Of a DNA stretch of 36,099 bases, positions 15,293-23,618 are shown in pieces. Source of the stretch: Clostridia bacterium (lineage in GTDB: Bacteria; Bacillota_A; Clostridia; Christensenellales; Aristaeellaceae); contig JAFQIF010000157.1 of NCBI GenBank assembly GCA_017397695.1, forward strand, positions 1 through 36,099, read 5' to 3'. The translations under genes were made by a program, and so were the position numbers. How positions within the stretch are numbered: position 1 is the stretch's first letter; every line of letters begins with the position of its first letter. The notes beneath the pieces were generated by a model that was not told where the DNA came from, ran no database searches, and was given only the letters and a program-made list of their open reading frames with translations.

Positions 15293-15823
15293 TCAGCCCT
15301 GATACACGCCAACCGGCAGATAACGGCGGATCATCTCCACCATTTCCTCACTCGGCTCGATGACGATCATGTTCTTCTTGTTTTCCTTTACATAGTAGAA
15401 GTAAAACAGATTGCCGTCGCGATTGAGGAACCAGTTGCGCTTATTCACGTCCTTCATCGCCAGGAACTTATGGAAGCTATCATGCGCCACATGGCCGCAG
15501 GCGGAAACGTTCGCAACATTCATGCTGCCCAGTTCCTTACGCTTGGCGCTACGCAGAACCTTTGCAAAGTCAAGCGTACCATTGGTGAATGTATACTCAA
15601 ACTCCACCTTGAAGTTATCCTTGGCGAAAAAGAGGAAAATCGCTGCCGCGATGCACAGCACCGTCAGCACAATCGTAACTACATTGAAAGAGAACATCAG
15701 CACTTGAAGCGACATAAAGCCATACAGGCCGAAAACGACGACAAGCACCCAACTGAACGCATACAGAATGTTGCTCACAAGGGGGTGGCGATTAATGACG
15801 ACTTCTTCCTTAAAATTATCCAT
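15293..15823 (-). CDS. Uncharacterised membrane protein with two TM segments
   Basis: A 176-residue protein I do not assign to a known function. Seen: a polar start with VVINRHPLVSN, TM helices at about 19-40 and 44-66, then a soluble domain rich in aromatic and basic residues (DNFKVEFEYTFTNGTLDFAKV, SAKRKELGSMNVANV, NVKRNWF-like turns, LFYFYYVKENKKNMIVIEP, EEMVEMIRRYLP). The soluble part looks like a small beta-rich PH-type domain and is probably cytosolic. It may belong to one of the clostridial DUF families with this layout (DUF6106 is a possibility from memory). It has its own promoter, a good AAGGAG site and its own terminator, so it is a single-gene unit, divergent from the zinc-ribbon gene. 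Confidence 0.8.
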   Translation of the reverse strand: MDNFKEEVVINRHPLVSNILYAFSWVLVVVFGLYGFMSLQVLMFSFNVVTIVLTVLCIAAAIFLFFAKDNFKVEFEYTFTNGTLDFAKVLRSAKRKELGSMNVANVSACGHVAHDSFHKFLAMKDVNKRNWFLNRDGNLFYFYYVKENKKNMIVIEPSEEMVEMIRRYLPVGVYQG

Positions 15824-15856
15824 AGCGTCAATACTCCTTATTGATCATGTTTATCT

Positions 15857-15886
15857 ATTATACCATCAAACCGTGCAAAAGAACAA
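15857..15886 (-). promoter_or_regulatory. Promoter of the two-TM protein gene
   Basis: On the minus strand TTGTTC (15886-15881), 18 nt, and a perfect TATAAT (15862-15857), preceded by TGG (extended -10). Confidence 0.78.
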
Positions 15887-15911
15887 GACCCTGTAAGGCA
15901 GAACTGCTTTC

Positions 15912-15928
15912 TTTTGACGCGGTCAAAA
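15912..15928. repeat. Perfect inverted repeat in the divergent intergenic region
   Basis: TTTTGAC-GCG-GTCAAAA, 7-3-7, without mismatch. It lies between the two divergent promoters, upstream of the zinc-ribbon gene, where a regulator operator could be. No run of T follows on either strand that would make it a strong terminator. Confidence 0.6.
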
Positions 15929-15934
15929 AAGGAC

Positions 15935-15963
15935 TTTTTCGCATGGAGCGCGAATGATATATT
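15935..15963 (+). promoter_or_regulatory. Weak promoter candidate for the zinc-ribbon gene
   Basis: TTTTTC (15935-15940), 17 nt, then TGA-TATATT (-10 at 15958-15963) on the plus strand; the ribosome site GGAGG follows at about 15979. The -35 is poor, so this is only a candidate, perhaps needing an activator. Confidence 0.3.
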
Positions 15964-15995
15964 GTTACACTATGCTTCGGAGGTTGTTTGCCAAC

Positions 15996-18014
15996 ATGAA
16001 ATGTCCCAAGTGCGGCGCATGGAACACAGCGTACCTGCCCAAGTGCAGCCGCTGCGGCTCGCCGCTCCCTTCCAATACACAAAAGCAGCTCTCCTGGGAA
16101 GAGGCTATGCACAAAAAGAAGCCCTCCCTTACCGTGATGCAGTTTGATCCCGAGGACGAAAGCCCGAAGATGCCCGAAAAAGCGCAGGACGACGCTTTTG
16201 ATCCGGAGGATCTGGACCGCGCAGAGCTGACGGACGAGCTGGAAGCGCTCAAGGCGCGCCGCGAAGAGGGCAGCCGCCGCATCGCACAGATGAAGGATCA
16301 GGCGCAGCGCGTGCGCCGCTCGCTGCAGGAGGCCCAGGTTGTGCGTCCTGTGCCGGAGGCCGGTGATTCCCCCGCGTACGACGGCGACAGCGTCGTTATC
16401 CGCCGCCGCCAGCAATCCCGTCAGGCGCAGTATACCGCCGAGCTCTATGACGAGGAGCAGGACAGTGTATACGACGAGGATGACAGCGGCTTTAACAACT
16501 ACGGCTATTTCGGCGATCCGCAGGAGCGCCCGCTGACCTACGTGGACGACGATGACAGCGCGCCGATTTACTACGACGGCTACACGCCCGATTCCGGCGA
16601 TCAGGGGGCGCTGACAGACAAAGAATACATGCCCCGCCGCATCCAGACGCGCGCTGCCCGCGATGATGATTATGTAAGCTTCAATTCCGGCAAGCGAAAG
16701 AAGAATCGAATCGGGATAATCGTGCTGAGAATTGCCGTCGTTTTGCTGTGCTGCATCGCAGCAAGCGTCAGCGCCATCTTCGCAGCGCGCTGGTATGTGA
16801 ACAAAAACAACCTGCAGGCGCGACAGGAACACGAGACCAACGTTATTGTGACGAAGACTACCGTTGAAGGCATGCCCGCGCACACGCTGACCATCTACGG
16901 AAAGGAAAACGCTACCGTATACCTGCGTGAAATGCAGTCTTCCTACGTCATTGCAGACGGCAAGGTAGAAGTAACCGTGCCGGACTATATGTGGTACGAT
17001 ACAGAATCCTCTACCTATGCTACAGCTGTTGAAACTGACACGATGGACGTATCCATTACGCCGTTCATCCGTTACTCACAGGAAGGCGATCAGTATCAGC
17101 TTGATCCCATCGAATTCACCATTGATGTACCGCTTTCCCCGATTTACCTGCTCAATCCCTCTACCATCCGCGCTGAGGTCGGCGTTTCGATCTTTGAGGT
17201 GCGCATCAACGTACAGCCCGGCTCCACCGTCATCATCGACGGTACGAACGTATCTACGCTGATCCGCGAAACCGGCAACGTATCCAAGAACGTCCAGGTT
17301 CTTCCCGTAGGTGACAACACCATCTCCATCTCTGTCAAGAGCAAATACTGCCGCGAAAACAAGATGGAAGTGACGCTCCACCGAGCGCAGCAGGAAATTC
17401 CGCTGGAGCTGGACGCGACGGTGCTGGTCGAATGGAACTATGAACCGATCACCAATGCCCAGTATGCTGCGGCAGATGATGAGACGCGCGCCAAGATGCA
17501 GCGCCCCTCCATTGGCGGCACCACCCTGCCCGGTGCGAACATCACCGTCGAATTCCCGCACGAGAACCTGGAAGTGGACATGGCGACCGGCGATTTCAGT
17601 TTCACGCCGCTGTTCTCTGCGCTGGGCAACAACGACGTAGTGATCCGCGCCTCCTATGAAGGAAAAAGAGATTCCGTGATCACGCATACCGTATACTATA
17701 TGCCCAACGCGGACATCTACACCCGCCGCGCATGGGATCTGGATTCTCAGTATACCGATCTGATCAACTACATCAACATCCGCAAAGGAACGATCTACAC
17801 CGGTACCGGTACAGTTACCCGCGTCATCAGCACAGCGCCGCAGATGGCCATCATGAACATCGGCTCGGACACCTTCCCCAAGGAGGTCATGATTGAAAAC
17901 AGCTCCAAGACTACCTGGGAAGTCGGCACCAAGTACAAGATCTACGGCGACGCCTACGGCCTGTACGATACCATGCCGCGCTTGACCGTACGCTACACGT
18001 ATCTCGCCGAATAA
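15996..18014 (+). CDS. Large zinc-ribbon, single-TM protein with extracytoplasmic domains
   Basis: A 672-residue protein of unknown function. Seen: a zinc ribbon (CPKC at 3-6 and CSRC at 17-20), a charged, probably disordered region (about 40-235) with a helical stretch (LTDELEALKARREEGSRR) and acidic Tyr/Asp clusters, a basic patch (GKRKKNR), one TM at about 239-265, and about 400 outer residues that look like repeated beta-sandwich domains (GKENATVYLREM, VQPGSTVIIDGTNV, TLPGANITVEFP) and end in a small beta fold (GTVTRVISTAPQMAIMN). Topology would put the zinc ribbon in the cytosol. ATG at 15996 is chosen because the protein then begins with the ribbon; GGAGG is 12 nt upstream, a bit far. 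It is a monocistronic unit ending in a shared terminator. Confidence 0.85.
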   Translation: MKCPKCGAWNTAYLPKCSRCGSPLPSNTQKQLSWEEAMHKKKPSLTVMQFDPEDESPKMPEKAQDDAFDPEDLDRAELTDELEALKARREEGSRRIAQMKDQAQRVRRSLQEAQVVRPVPEAGDSPAYDGDSVVIRRRQQSRQAQYTAELYDEEQDSVYDEDDSGFNNYGYFGDPQERPLTYVDDDDSAPIYYDGYTPDSGDQGALTDKEYMPRRIQTRAARDDDYVSFNSGKRKKNRIGIIVLRIAVVLLCCIAASVSAIFAARWYVNKNNLQARQEHETNVIVTKTTVEGMPAHTLTIYGKENATVYLREMQSSYVIADGKVEVTVPDYMWYDTESSTYATAVETDTMDVSITPFIRYSQEGDQYQLDPIEFTIDVPLSPIYLLNPSTIRAEVGVSIFEVRINVQPGSTVIIDGTNVSTLIRETGNVSKNVQVLPVGDNTISISVKSKYCRENKMEVTLHRAQQEIPLELDATVLVEWNYEPITNAQYAAADDETRAKMQRPSIGGTTLPGANITVEFPHENLEVDMATGDFSFTPLFSALGNNDVVIRASYEGKRDSVITHTVYYMPNADIYTRRAWDLDSQYTDLINYINIRKGTIYTGTGTVTRVISTAPQMAIMNIGSDTFPKEVMIENSSKTTWEVGTKYKIYGDAYGLYDTMPRLTVRYTYLAE

Positions 18015-18026
18015 ATCCAGACAGAC

Positions 18027-18055
18027 AAAAAGGACTTCTGCGTGAAGTCCTTTTT
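18027..18055. terminator. Bidirectional terminator between the zinc-ribbon gene and ogt
   Basis: AAAAAGGACTTC-TGCGT-GAAGTCCTTTTT is a 12-bp perfect stem with T runs on both strands. It serves the plus-strand gene ending at 18014 and the minus-strand ogt, whose stop codon lies in its edge. Confidence 0.95.
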
Positions 18056-18542
18056 ACTTATTCAGAGCCAGCGCATCTTGATGAATTGTCCATCCCTCAT
18101 GGACAAGCAGCGTACGCTTGGCTGCCATGCCTGCAGCAAAGCCGGTCAACTTGCCCGTACCCGCAACCACGCGATGACACGGTACAGCAATGAGCACAGG
18201 ATTTCGCGAACAAGCTGCACCAACAGCACGAGCAGCCTTCGGCCTACCCATCATCGCAGCCACCTGCCCGTACGTACGCACTTGCGCAAATCCAATCATA
18301 CACAGCTGCTGCCAGACAGCACAATCAAACGCAGAACCGTGCAGGCTCAGCGGCAGATCAAACGACGTACGCGTTCCGGCAAAGTACGCCTCAAGCTGTC
18401 TGCACGCCTCATGAAGCACGGCATCCGGTTCGTCCGGCGGGCAGACTGTCGTCTGCTCCATCAGCGCAATTTCGCAGATTCCCCTTTCATCCGACATGAG
18501 ACACAGCCTGCCGATCGGTGAATCCATTGTAATCCTGCCCAT
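18054..18542 (-). CDS. ogt: Methylated-DNA--[protein]-cysteine S-methyltransferase
   Basis: A suicide repair protein that moves a methyl or alkyl group from O6-guanine to its own cysteine. The 162 residues carry the N-terminal part ITMDSPIGRLCLMSDERGI (in parts), YFAGTRTSFDLPL, the helix-turn-helix-like VRTYGQVAAMMGRPKAARAVG, and the active site VPCHRVV with C122, followed by GFAAGMAAKRTLL. The start is taken at ATG 18542, preceded by AAGGGAAAGAGAG; the ATG at 18587 has no ribosome site. It is a single gene between two plus-strand genes, ending in a bidirectional terminator. Confidence 0.94.
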   Translation of the reverse strand: MGRITMDSPIGRLCLMSDERGICEIALMEQTTVCPPDEPDAVLHEACRQLEAYFAGTRTSFDLPLSLHGSAFDCAVWQQLCMIGFAQVRTYGQVAAMMGRPKAARAVGAACSRNPVLIAVPCHRVVAGTGKLTGFAAGMAAKRTLLVHEGWTIHQDALALNK

Positions 18543-18561
18543 CCGTTTTTCTCTCTTTCCC

Positions 18562-18590
18562 TTGACGCGTAATCTCTGCGCATGCATAAT
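18562..18590 (+). promoter_or_regulatory. Promoter of the serine hydrolase gene
   Basis: TTGACG (18562-18567), 17 nt, CATAAT (18585-18590) on the plus strand, about 30 bp before the ATG at 18620. It overlaps the 5' end region of the divergent ogt gene. Confidence 0.65.
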
Positions 18591-18619
18591 GAATATACCA
18601 ATTTCATGGAGGCATTCCC

Positions 18620-19843
18620 ATGCAGAAGCTTCTAAGCAACATGCGCTTTCTGTGCGACGAAACGCGCATGCTCACCGGCCTGACCGTCGCCTACGGCACC
18701 AGCACGCACAGCGAATCCCTAACCCATGGCCGCGCACAAGAGGTCGTGCTCGAAGACGGCATGTTCATGCCCTTTGTTCGCTTTCTGGCCGAGGACAGCA
18801 TCTTTGATCTGGCTTCGCTGACCAAGCTGTTCACCTCGGTGATGACCATGCTCCTTGTGGAACGCGGTATGCTTTCGCTGGACGAGCGTATCGGTGAAAT
18901 TGATCCTCGGTTTGAAAACCTGCGGGATGTGACAGTATTTGACACACTGTGTTACCGTGTATGCCTGCAGACCCCCGGGCGTATCGACGATGCGCCGGAT
19001 CGCGAGGAAGGGCTGCGCCGGCTTTTTGGCGTGAAGACCGCGCCCTCTCCCGCCGTGCGAATCTATTCGGACATCAACGCCATGGTGATCAAATATGTGA
19101 TCGAAGCGAAGGCCGGCATGGCGTATTTCGACGCGCTGAAAGCCTTCATTCTGAATCCTGCAGGGATGTACAATACATATGCAGCGCTGCCGTCCAGTGC
19201 ATTGGAGCGCTGCGTATGCTACAATTACGAGCACCGCATCGTGCGCGACCGCTATATCCTGCGCACAGATACGCCGACCGGCAGCGCGCATGATCCCAAA
19301 GCACTGCTGCTTTCAGACCAAGGGCGCGATCTGTGCGGACATGCCGGTCTGTTTTCCACACGCGCAGATATGGTACGCTTCGCACAGGCGCTGCTGCGCG
19401 GTACATTGATTTCCCGTAGCACACTGATGGAAATCGCGACCAATCGAACAGGGCAATACAACGACGACGGCACATACCGCCAGCCGCTGGGCTTCCTATG
19501 CTTTACCAAGCATCCCAACCAGCGCTTGAGCGAAGTCCCCGCGCATATGGGTACGCACGCGCTGGGCATCAGCGGATTCACAGGCAATCATCTGGTGCTG
19601 GATCCGCAGCAGGATTGCTTTGAGATATTCTTGGGCAACCGCTGCCATGCACGCGTATCGCACATCACGCCGCCGGACTGCGCTTCCCTGAGCGACTATG
19701 GTTTAAGTGAAATCGGCGCAGGTCTTGTTCCCTGGCCGGACGGACGGCATGTTCCTTCTTCTGCTAAATATGTATATTTAAAAGATGCATGCCTGCACGA
19801 ACCCATTGTGCAGCGCATGCATCGGCTTGGCTGGCTCGCGTAA
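18620..19843 (+). CDS. Serine hydrolase, class C beta-lactamase/penicillin-binding-protein family
   Basis: A 407-residue protein of the beta-lactamase-like serine hydrolases. Seen: FDLASLTKLFTSVMTMLLVE, with catalytic S66-x-x-K69, followed by ERGMLSLDERI; YSDINAMVI in the place of the Y-x-N motif; CGHAGLFSTRADMVRFAQALL; and ISGFTGNHLVLDP near the C-terminus in the place of the H/K-x-G motif. No signal peptide or TM is visible, so the enzyme appears cytosolic, closer to esterases or D-amino peptidases than to secreted beta-lactamases. No resistance role can be inferred. GGAGG precedes the ATG by 7 nt. It has its own promoter and terminator. Confidence 0.88.
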   Translation: MQKLLSNMRFLCDETRMLTGLTVAYGTSTHSESLTHGRAQEVVLEDGMFMPFVRFLAEDSIFDLASLTKLFTSVMTMLLVERGMLSLDERIGEIDPRFENLRDVTVFDTLCYRVCLQTPGRIDDAPDREEGLRRLFGVKTAPSPAVRIYSDINAMVIKYVIEAKAGMAYFDALKAFILNPAGMYNTYAALPSSALERCVCYNYEHRIVRDRYILRTDTPTGSAHDPKALLLSDQGRDLCGHAGLFSTRADMVRFAQALLRGTLISRSTLMEIATNRTGQYNDDGTYRQPLGFLCFTKHPNQRLSEVPAHMGTHALGISGFTGNHLVLDPQQDCFEIFLGNRCHARVSHITPPDCASLSDYGLSEIGAGLVPWPDGRHVPSSAKYVYLKDACLHEPIVQRMHRLGWLA

Positions 19844-19860
19844 TGCGGGCCAGCTTTTTT
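19830..19860 (+). terminator. Terminator of the serine hydrolase gene
   Basis: GCTGGCTCGC-GTAAT-GCGGGCCAGC, a 10-bp stem with one G-T pair, is followed by six T. The stop codon lies in the loop. Confidence 0.9.
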
Positions 19861-19942
19861 GTGGCATACGACAGGCTCTGCCCGTATCCGGCAGGGTCAA
19901 TATCCCTGCACTCCTCTCTGCTTCGCAGCAGTCTACAGAAAC

Positions 19943-21202
19943 TCAGAACTTGAGATCGGTAAAATCGAAGGTTGCAAAATAATCAGCCGGGGTTTCAGCA
20001 CGGCGGATCATCCTGACGCTTCCATCCGCCTGAAGCAGGATTTCGGCGCTGCGCAGTTTGCCGTTATAGTTATAGCCCATGGAGAATCCATGTGCACCGG
20101 CATCGTGGATATAGAGAATGTCTCCGCGGTCGATCTTCGGCAGCCTTCGATCGATAGCAAACTTATCGTTGTTTTCACACAGGCTGCCGACCACATCATA
20201 GATGTGATCGCTTGGCACATTCTCCTTGCCCAGCACAGTAATATGATGATATGCGCCGTACATGGCCGGACGCATCAGGTTGCATGCGCAGGCATCAACG
20301 CCGATATATTCCTTATAGGTATGCTTCTCATGGCGTGCAGTCGTCACCAGTGCACCGTTGGGCGCGAGCATGAAGCGGCCCAGCTCCGTGCAGATGCGCA
20401 CATCGCCCATACCCGCAGGCACAAGCACCTCTTCATAGGCCTTGCGCACGCCTTCGCCGATAACCATGATGTCGTTCTCTTCGTCCTCCGGGCGATATGC
20501 GATACCCACGCCGCCGGAGAGATTGATGAACGCGATATGCGCGCCGGTTTCGCGCTGGAGCTCGACCGCACTCTCAAACAAGATACGCGCCAGCGTCGGA
20601 TAATACGCATTGGTAAGCGTATTGGAAGCCAGGAAGGCATGCAGTCCGAAGTGACGGGCGCCCTTTTGCATCAGAACACGATAGGCCTGCGCCAGCTGCT
20701 CACGGGTCATGCCGTACTTGGCGTCCTTGGGTTGATCCATAATTTCATTGCCGATGGCAAACTCTCCGCCGGGATTGAAACGGCAGGACACGGTTTCCGG
20801 AATGCCGCAGGCCTCCTCCATCGTCTCGATGAGCGTATAGTCATCCAGATTGATGATGCCACCCATGCTGTTTGCCATGGCAAATTCGCAGCCCTCCGTC
20901 TCATTGGAAGAGAACATGATTTCATGACCTTCAAAACCGCAGGCACGGCTGAGCATCAGTTCGGTCTCTGACGAGCAATCCACGCCGCAGCCTTCCTCGC
21001 GCAGAATCTTGAGAATAAACGGATTGGGCGTCGCCTTGACGGCAAAGTATTCCTTAAAGCCCTTATTCCAGGCAAAAGCGCGATTCAGCGCACGCGCCGT
21101 GCGGCGAATACCCGCTTCGTCATAGATATGAAACGGCGTAGGATAAACCTTCGTGATTTCCTTCGCCTGATCAAGCGTAATAAACGGTCTCTTCTCGCTC
21201 AT
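19943..21202 (-). CDS. lysA: Diaminopimelate decarboxylase
   Basis: Converts meso-diaminopimelate to lysine with pyridoxal phosphate, the last step of lysine synthesis. The 419 residues show TPFHIYDEAGIRRTARAL, YFAVKATPNPFIL with the PLP lysine K56, GVDCSSETELMLS, the histidine stretch FGLHAFLASNT, INLSGGVGIAY, ICTELGRFMLAP, VGSLCENNDKFA with the active cysteine, and GAHGFSMGYNYNGKLR. This is a fold-III decarboxylase. The slightly unusual CENNDKFA (more often CESSD) places it in the variant seen in several Clostridia. The ATG at 21202 has AGAGG upstream, whereas the frame to 21295 includes the promoter region and is not used. It has its own strong promoter. Confidence 0.9.
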   Translation of the reverse strand: MSEKRPFITLDQAKEITKVYPTPFHIYDEAGIRRTARALNRAFAWNKGFKEYFAVKATPNPFILKILREEGCGVDCSSETELMLSRACGFEGHEIMFSSNETEGCEFAMANSMGGIINLDDYTLIETMEEACGIPETVSCRFNPGGEFAIGNEIMDQPKDAKYGMTREQLAQAYRVLMQKGARHFGLHAFLASNTLTNAYYPTLARILFESAVELQRETGAHIAFINLSGGVGIAYRPEDEENDIMVIGEGVRKAYEEVLVPAGMGDVRICTELGRFMLAPNGALVTTARHEKHTYKEYIGVDACACNLMRPAMYGAYHHITVLGKENVPSDHIYDVVGSLCENNDKFAIDRRLPKIDRGDILYIHDAGAHGFSMGYNYNGKLRSAEILLQADGSVRMIRRAETPADYFATFDFTDLKF

Positions 21203-21260
21203 ATGTATGCCTCTTTCCCCGCATCCGTACATGACGGGTGCTATGAAAATTCTATTCCTC

Positions 21261-21289
21261 ACTATACATGCGCATATGCGCCTTGTCAA
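21261..21289 (-). promoter_or_regulatory. Promoter of lysA with a palindromic spacer
   Basis: On the minus strand a perfect TTGACA (21289-21284), 17 nt, TATAGT (21266-21261). The spacer contains GCGCATATGCGC (21270-21281), a perfect 12-bp palindrome that could be bound by a repressor. Confidence 0.85.
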
Positions 21290-21303
21290 GATCAAAGGAA
21301 GCG

Positions 21304-21336
21304 GAAAATAAAGAGAGACGCATCACGCGCGCCTCT
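21304..21336 (-). terminator. Terminator overlapping the end of tadA
   Basis: On the minus strand AGAGGCGC-GCGTGAT-GCGTCTCT (8 bp with one G-T pair) is followed by TTTATTTT. The tadA stop lies in the stem-loop. Confidence 0.78.
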
Positions 21337-21769
21337 CCTCAAAAAAGTCATCCAGAATCTGCTTGCATTCTGTCTGCATCAATCCGCCCGTACAGGGAAT
21401 CTTCCGCCCAAAGGCGGGGTCTTCGGGCAAAGCATATATGCTGCCCGCGCAGCCAGCCGTTTTATCCGCCGCGCCGTAATACACGCTGCCTACATCCGCC
21501 ATCACAATCGCACCGGCGCACATCGGGCATGGCTCCAAGGTGACATAGAGCGTACAGTCTGACAGCCTGCGACGGCCAAGCCGCCCGGCTGCCAAGCGCA
21601 GCGCCGTCACCTCGGCATGGGCTGTGGGATCGACGAGCGCCTCGCGTTCGTTATGCGCGGCAGCAATCACCTCGCCGCCGCACACCACCACCGCGCCTAC
21701 CGGCACTTCGCCCGCATCCAGCGCAGCTTTGGCCTGCTCCAGCGCCGCATGCATATACCGCTCATGCAT
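21323..21769 (-). CDS. tadA: tRNA-specific adenosine deaminase
   Basis: Deaminates adenosine 34 to inosine in the anticodon of tRNA-Arg. The 148 residues carry the zinc deaminase motifs HAEVTAL (H51, catalytic E53) and EPCPMCAGAIV (C81 and C84), plus YGAADKTAGCAGSIYAL and the C-terminal GGLMQTECKQILDDFFEERR, which matches the TadA tail (GGVLE.EC...L..FF...R). Length is typical. It begins 2 bp after the degV stop and ends in a terminator. Guanine or cytosine deaminases share the motifs, but the tail favours TadA. Confidence 0.94.
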   Translation of the reverse strand: MHERYMHAALEQAKAALDAGEVPVGAVVVCGGEVIAAAHNEREALVDPTAHAEVTALRLAAGRLGRRRLSDCTLYVTLEPCPMCAGAIVMADVGSVYYGAADKTAGCAGSIYALPEDPAFGRKIPCTGGLMQTECKQILDDFFEERRA

Positions 21770-21771
21770 GC

Positions 21772-22644
21772 TCAGCCACGATCCCTTCCGCGGAAGAAGA
21801 GCGCCACAGTACCCGGGCCCGAATGGCTGCCGATAACCGGACCGACCACACTGAGCGTAATGTTCTCCGGATCAACGCCATAGAGCTCTACAATCGTATC
21901 CTTCACAAACTGCGCGTCTTCCATACAGTCGCCATGGCTGATGAAGATGCTGCGATCCTTGACGCCGTCCAGCTCACCAACCTTCTGCGCCAGCGCCTTG
22001 AGCGCCTGGCGGCGTCCGCGAACCTTCGCGCGCGCGATCAGCTTGCCGTTTTCATCGACATGCAACACAGGTTTGATGCTGAGCATGGAGCCAAAGAATG
22101 CGGCAGACGGCGAGCAGCGGCCGCCGCGCTTGAGGAAATGCAGGTCATCCACAGTAAACCAGTGTACATAATGCTGAATGTTCTCCCGGATCCACTGCGC
22201 ATTCTCGTGCAAATCCATACCTGCGCTGCGGTTATCCAGCGCGTCGCAGACCATCAGGCCCTGACCCGCGCTGGCGGAAAGTGTATCGATCACCTCGATC
22301 TTCGCCTCCGGCATCTCCTCCAGCACCATGTCGCGCGCAATGCACGCAGAACCATATGTGCCGGACAGCGCAGACGAAAACACCAGACAGAGCACGCCCT
22401 CGCCGTTCTTCACATGCGCCATGAACGCCTCCTGCCAAACGGCAGGCGGAATCTGGGACGTGGTGCTCGTCTCGCCTGCACGAAGACGATCGTAATAGGG
22501 CTTAGCAGTTTCCTCGTCATACAGCGCATTGGCATGCGTTTCCCCGGACATGGTATAGCTCAGCGGAATAATCTCAAAATGCTCATAGGCATGGGCAATC
22601 TTCGGATTCAGATCACAGCAGGAATCCGTCAGAATGGTATACAT
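21772..22644 (-). CDS. DegV family fatty-acid-binding protein
   Basis: DegV (FakB-like) proteins bind a fatty acid and present it to a kinase. The 290 residues show ILTDSCCDL at the start, the lid segment STTSQIPPAVWQEAF, VFSSALSGTYGSACIA, DTLSASAGQGLMV, FLKRGGRCSPSAAFFGSMLSIKPVL (in parts), FISHGDC and VGPVIGSHSGPGTVALFFRG, all DegV marks. GGGGAGG lies before the ATG. The gene is probably cotranscribed with tadA (2 bp apart). The kinase FakA is not in this window. Confidence 0.94.
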   Translation of the reverse strand: MYTILTDSCCDLNPKIAHAYEHFEIIPLSYTMSGETHANALYDEETAKPYYDRLRAGETSTTSQIPPAVWQEAFMAHVKNGEGVLCLVFSSALSGTYGSACIARDMVLEEMPEAKIEVIDTLSASAGQGLMVCDALDNRSAGMDLHENAQWIRENIQHYVHWFTVDDLHFLKRGGRCSPSAAFFGSMLSIKPVLHVDENGKLIARAKVRGRRQALKALAQKVGELDGVKDRSIFISHGDCMEDAQFVKDTIVELYGVDPENITLSVVGPVIGSHSGPGTVALFFRGRDRG

Positions 22645-22717
22645 GTTTGTTCCTCCCCTTGGGTATATCTGCAGCGGCCCTATATAATTCAGTAATTAAA
22701 CTAATAAGCCGCTGCGT

Positions 22718-23554
22718 TCATTTATTCGCGCAATGATTCGAAAATCCTGCTGGTTTTCGATTTTCTCCATGCTCAAATAGAATCTGCATGCGCAATCCAT
22801 CCTCCTGCGTATGCAAGCTGACTTTAGCGCGGATCCCCTGGCGGCGCAGCCGCATCGCAATCTCCGAAATCTCCTCCATGGCTGCACGGACCGCCCGTCG
22901 TTTCCCGCTCATGCACGGCAGACTGTTTTTCGGCGGTCCATAGACCAGGCGCTCCACCTGACGCGGCGAAAGCGCACGCTCGGCGATTATCGTCGCAGCC
23001 TCCAACTGTCGCTCTGGTGAGGAAACGCCAAGCAGAGGACAAAGCTGATCCGCTGACAGGTGTTTTTCTTTCGCCAAACGGCGCACGCTTTCGGGCAGGG
23101 TAAGCAGCTCCTGCCGCTTATCAATCTGACTCTGACAAAAAGCGCCGGATGCCTTGATCACCGGATCGCCGGCCAGCGCAATCGCCTCCGCCTCGCTGAT
23201 CCCATCACACATACACCTTGTGGCATGCTCTTCCAGGAAGCAAACAACAGCCTTTTCCCGACTGCCCGTCAGCAAGACTGCGTCGATCTCCCGTCTACCC
23301 AACAGCCTGCACGCCGCCAGCCTGCGCACGCCGCAGACCAGCTCAAACTGTCCCTCTTCCCCACGCCGCACGATAATCGGCTGCAAAAGACCAAAGCGCG
23401 CAATAGACGCCGCAAGATGATTGAGCTGCGGATCCTGCTGATACCGTTGCGGAATCATGCCGCCGACAATGCTTGCTGTACTGATCCGGATCATGCGTAT
23501 TCCCATTTCCGGTTTTGCCTGCGCGCTTCTTCTCTTTTTCTGCATGTCTGCCAT
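22718..23554 (-). CDS. ParB/Noc-like CTPase-type DNA-binding protein, divergent
   Basis: A 278-residue protein of the ParB fold. Seen: VGGMIPQRYQQDPQLNHLAASIARFGLLQPIIVRR (in parts), then FELVCGVRRLAACRLLG, which corresponds to the ParB GERRxRA CTP-binding box; LEEHATRCMCDGISEAEAI in the place of ENIQREDLSPIEEA; a helix-turn-helix region (KEKHLSADQLCPLLGVSSPERQL); and a C-terminal part with a basic patch. The EN-Q-R box reads EEHATR here, so CTP hydrolysis may be altered. Typical parAB lies near the origin; this copy sits alone between degV and comEC without parA. It could be a Noc-like or plasmid-derived member. Confidence 0.82.
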   Translation of the reverse strand: MADMQKKRRSAQAKPEMGIRMIRISTASIVGGMIPQRYQQDPQLNHLAASIARFGLLQPIIVRRGEEGQFELVCGVRRLAACRLLGRREIDAVLLTGSREKAVVCFLEEHATRCMCDGISEAEAIALAGDPVIKASGAFCQSQIDKRQELLTLPESVRRLAKEKHLSADQLCPLLGVSSPERQLEAATIIAERALSPRQVERLVYGPPKNSLPCMSGKRRAVRAAMEEISEIAMRLRRQGIRAKVSLHTQEDGLRMQILFEHGENRKPAGFSNHCANK

Positions 23555-23618
23555 TCACTCCCGCAAGATGCTGTCCGGGACAATATATGCCCCATATGCA
23601 TCCTCTATGCACAGAGCG

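Noticed and set aside
18620..19843. Antibiotic-inactivating beta-lactamase
   Set aside because: The SxxK family is shared by esterases and peptidases, and no signal peptide is visible, so no resistance function is claimed.
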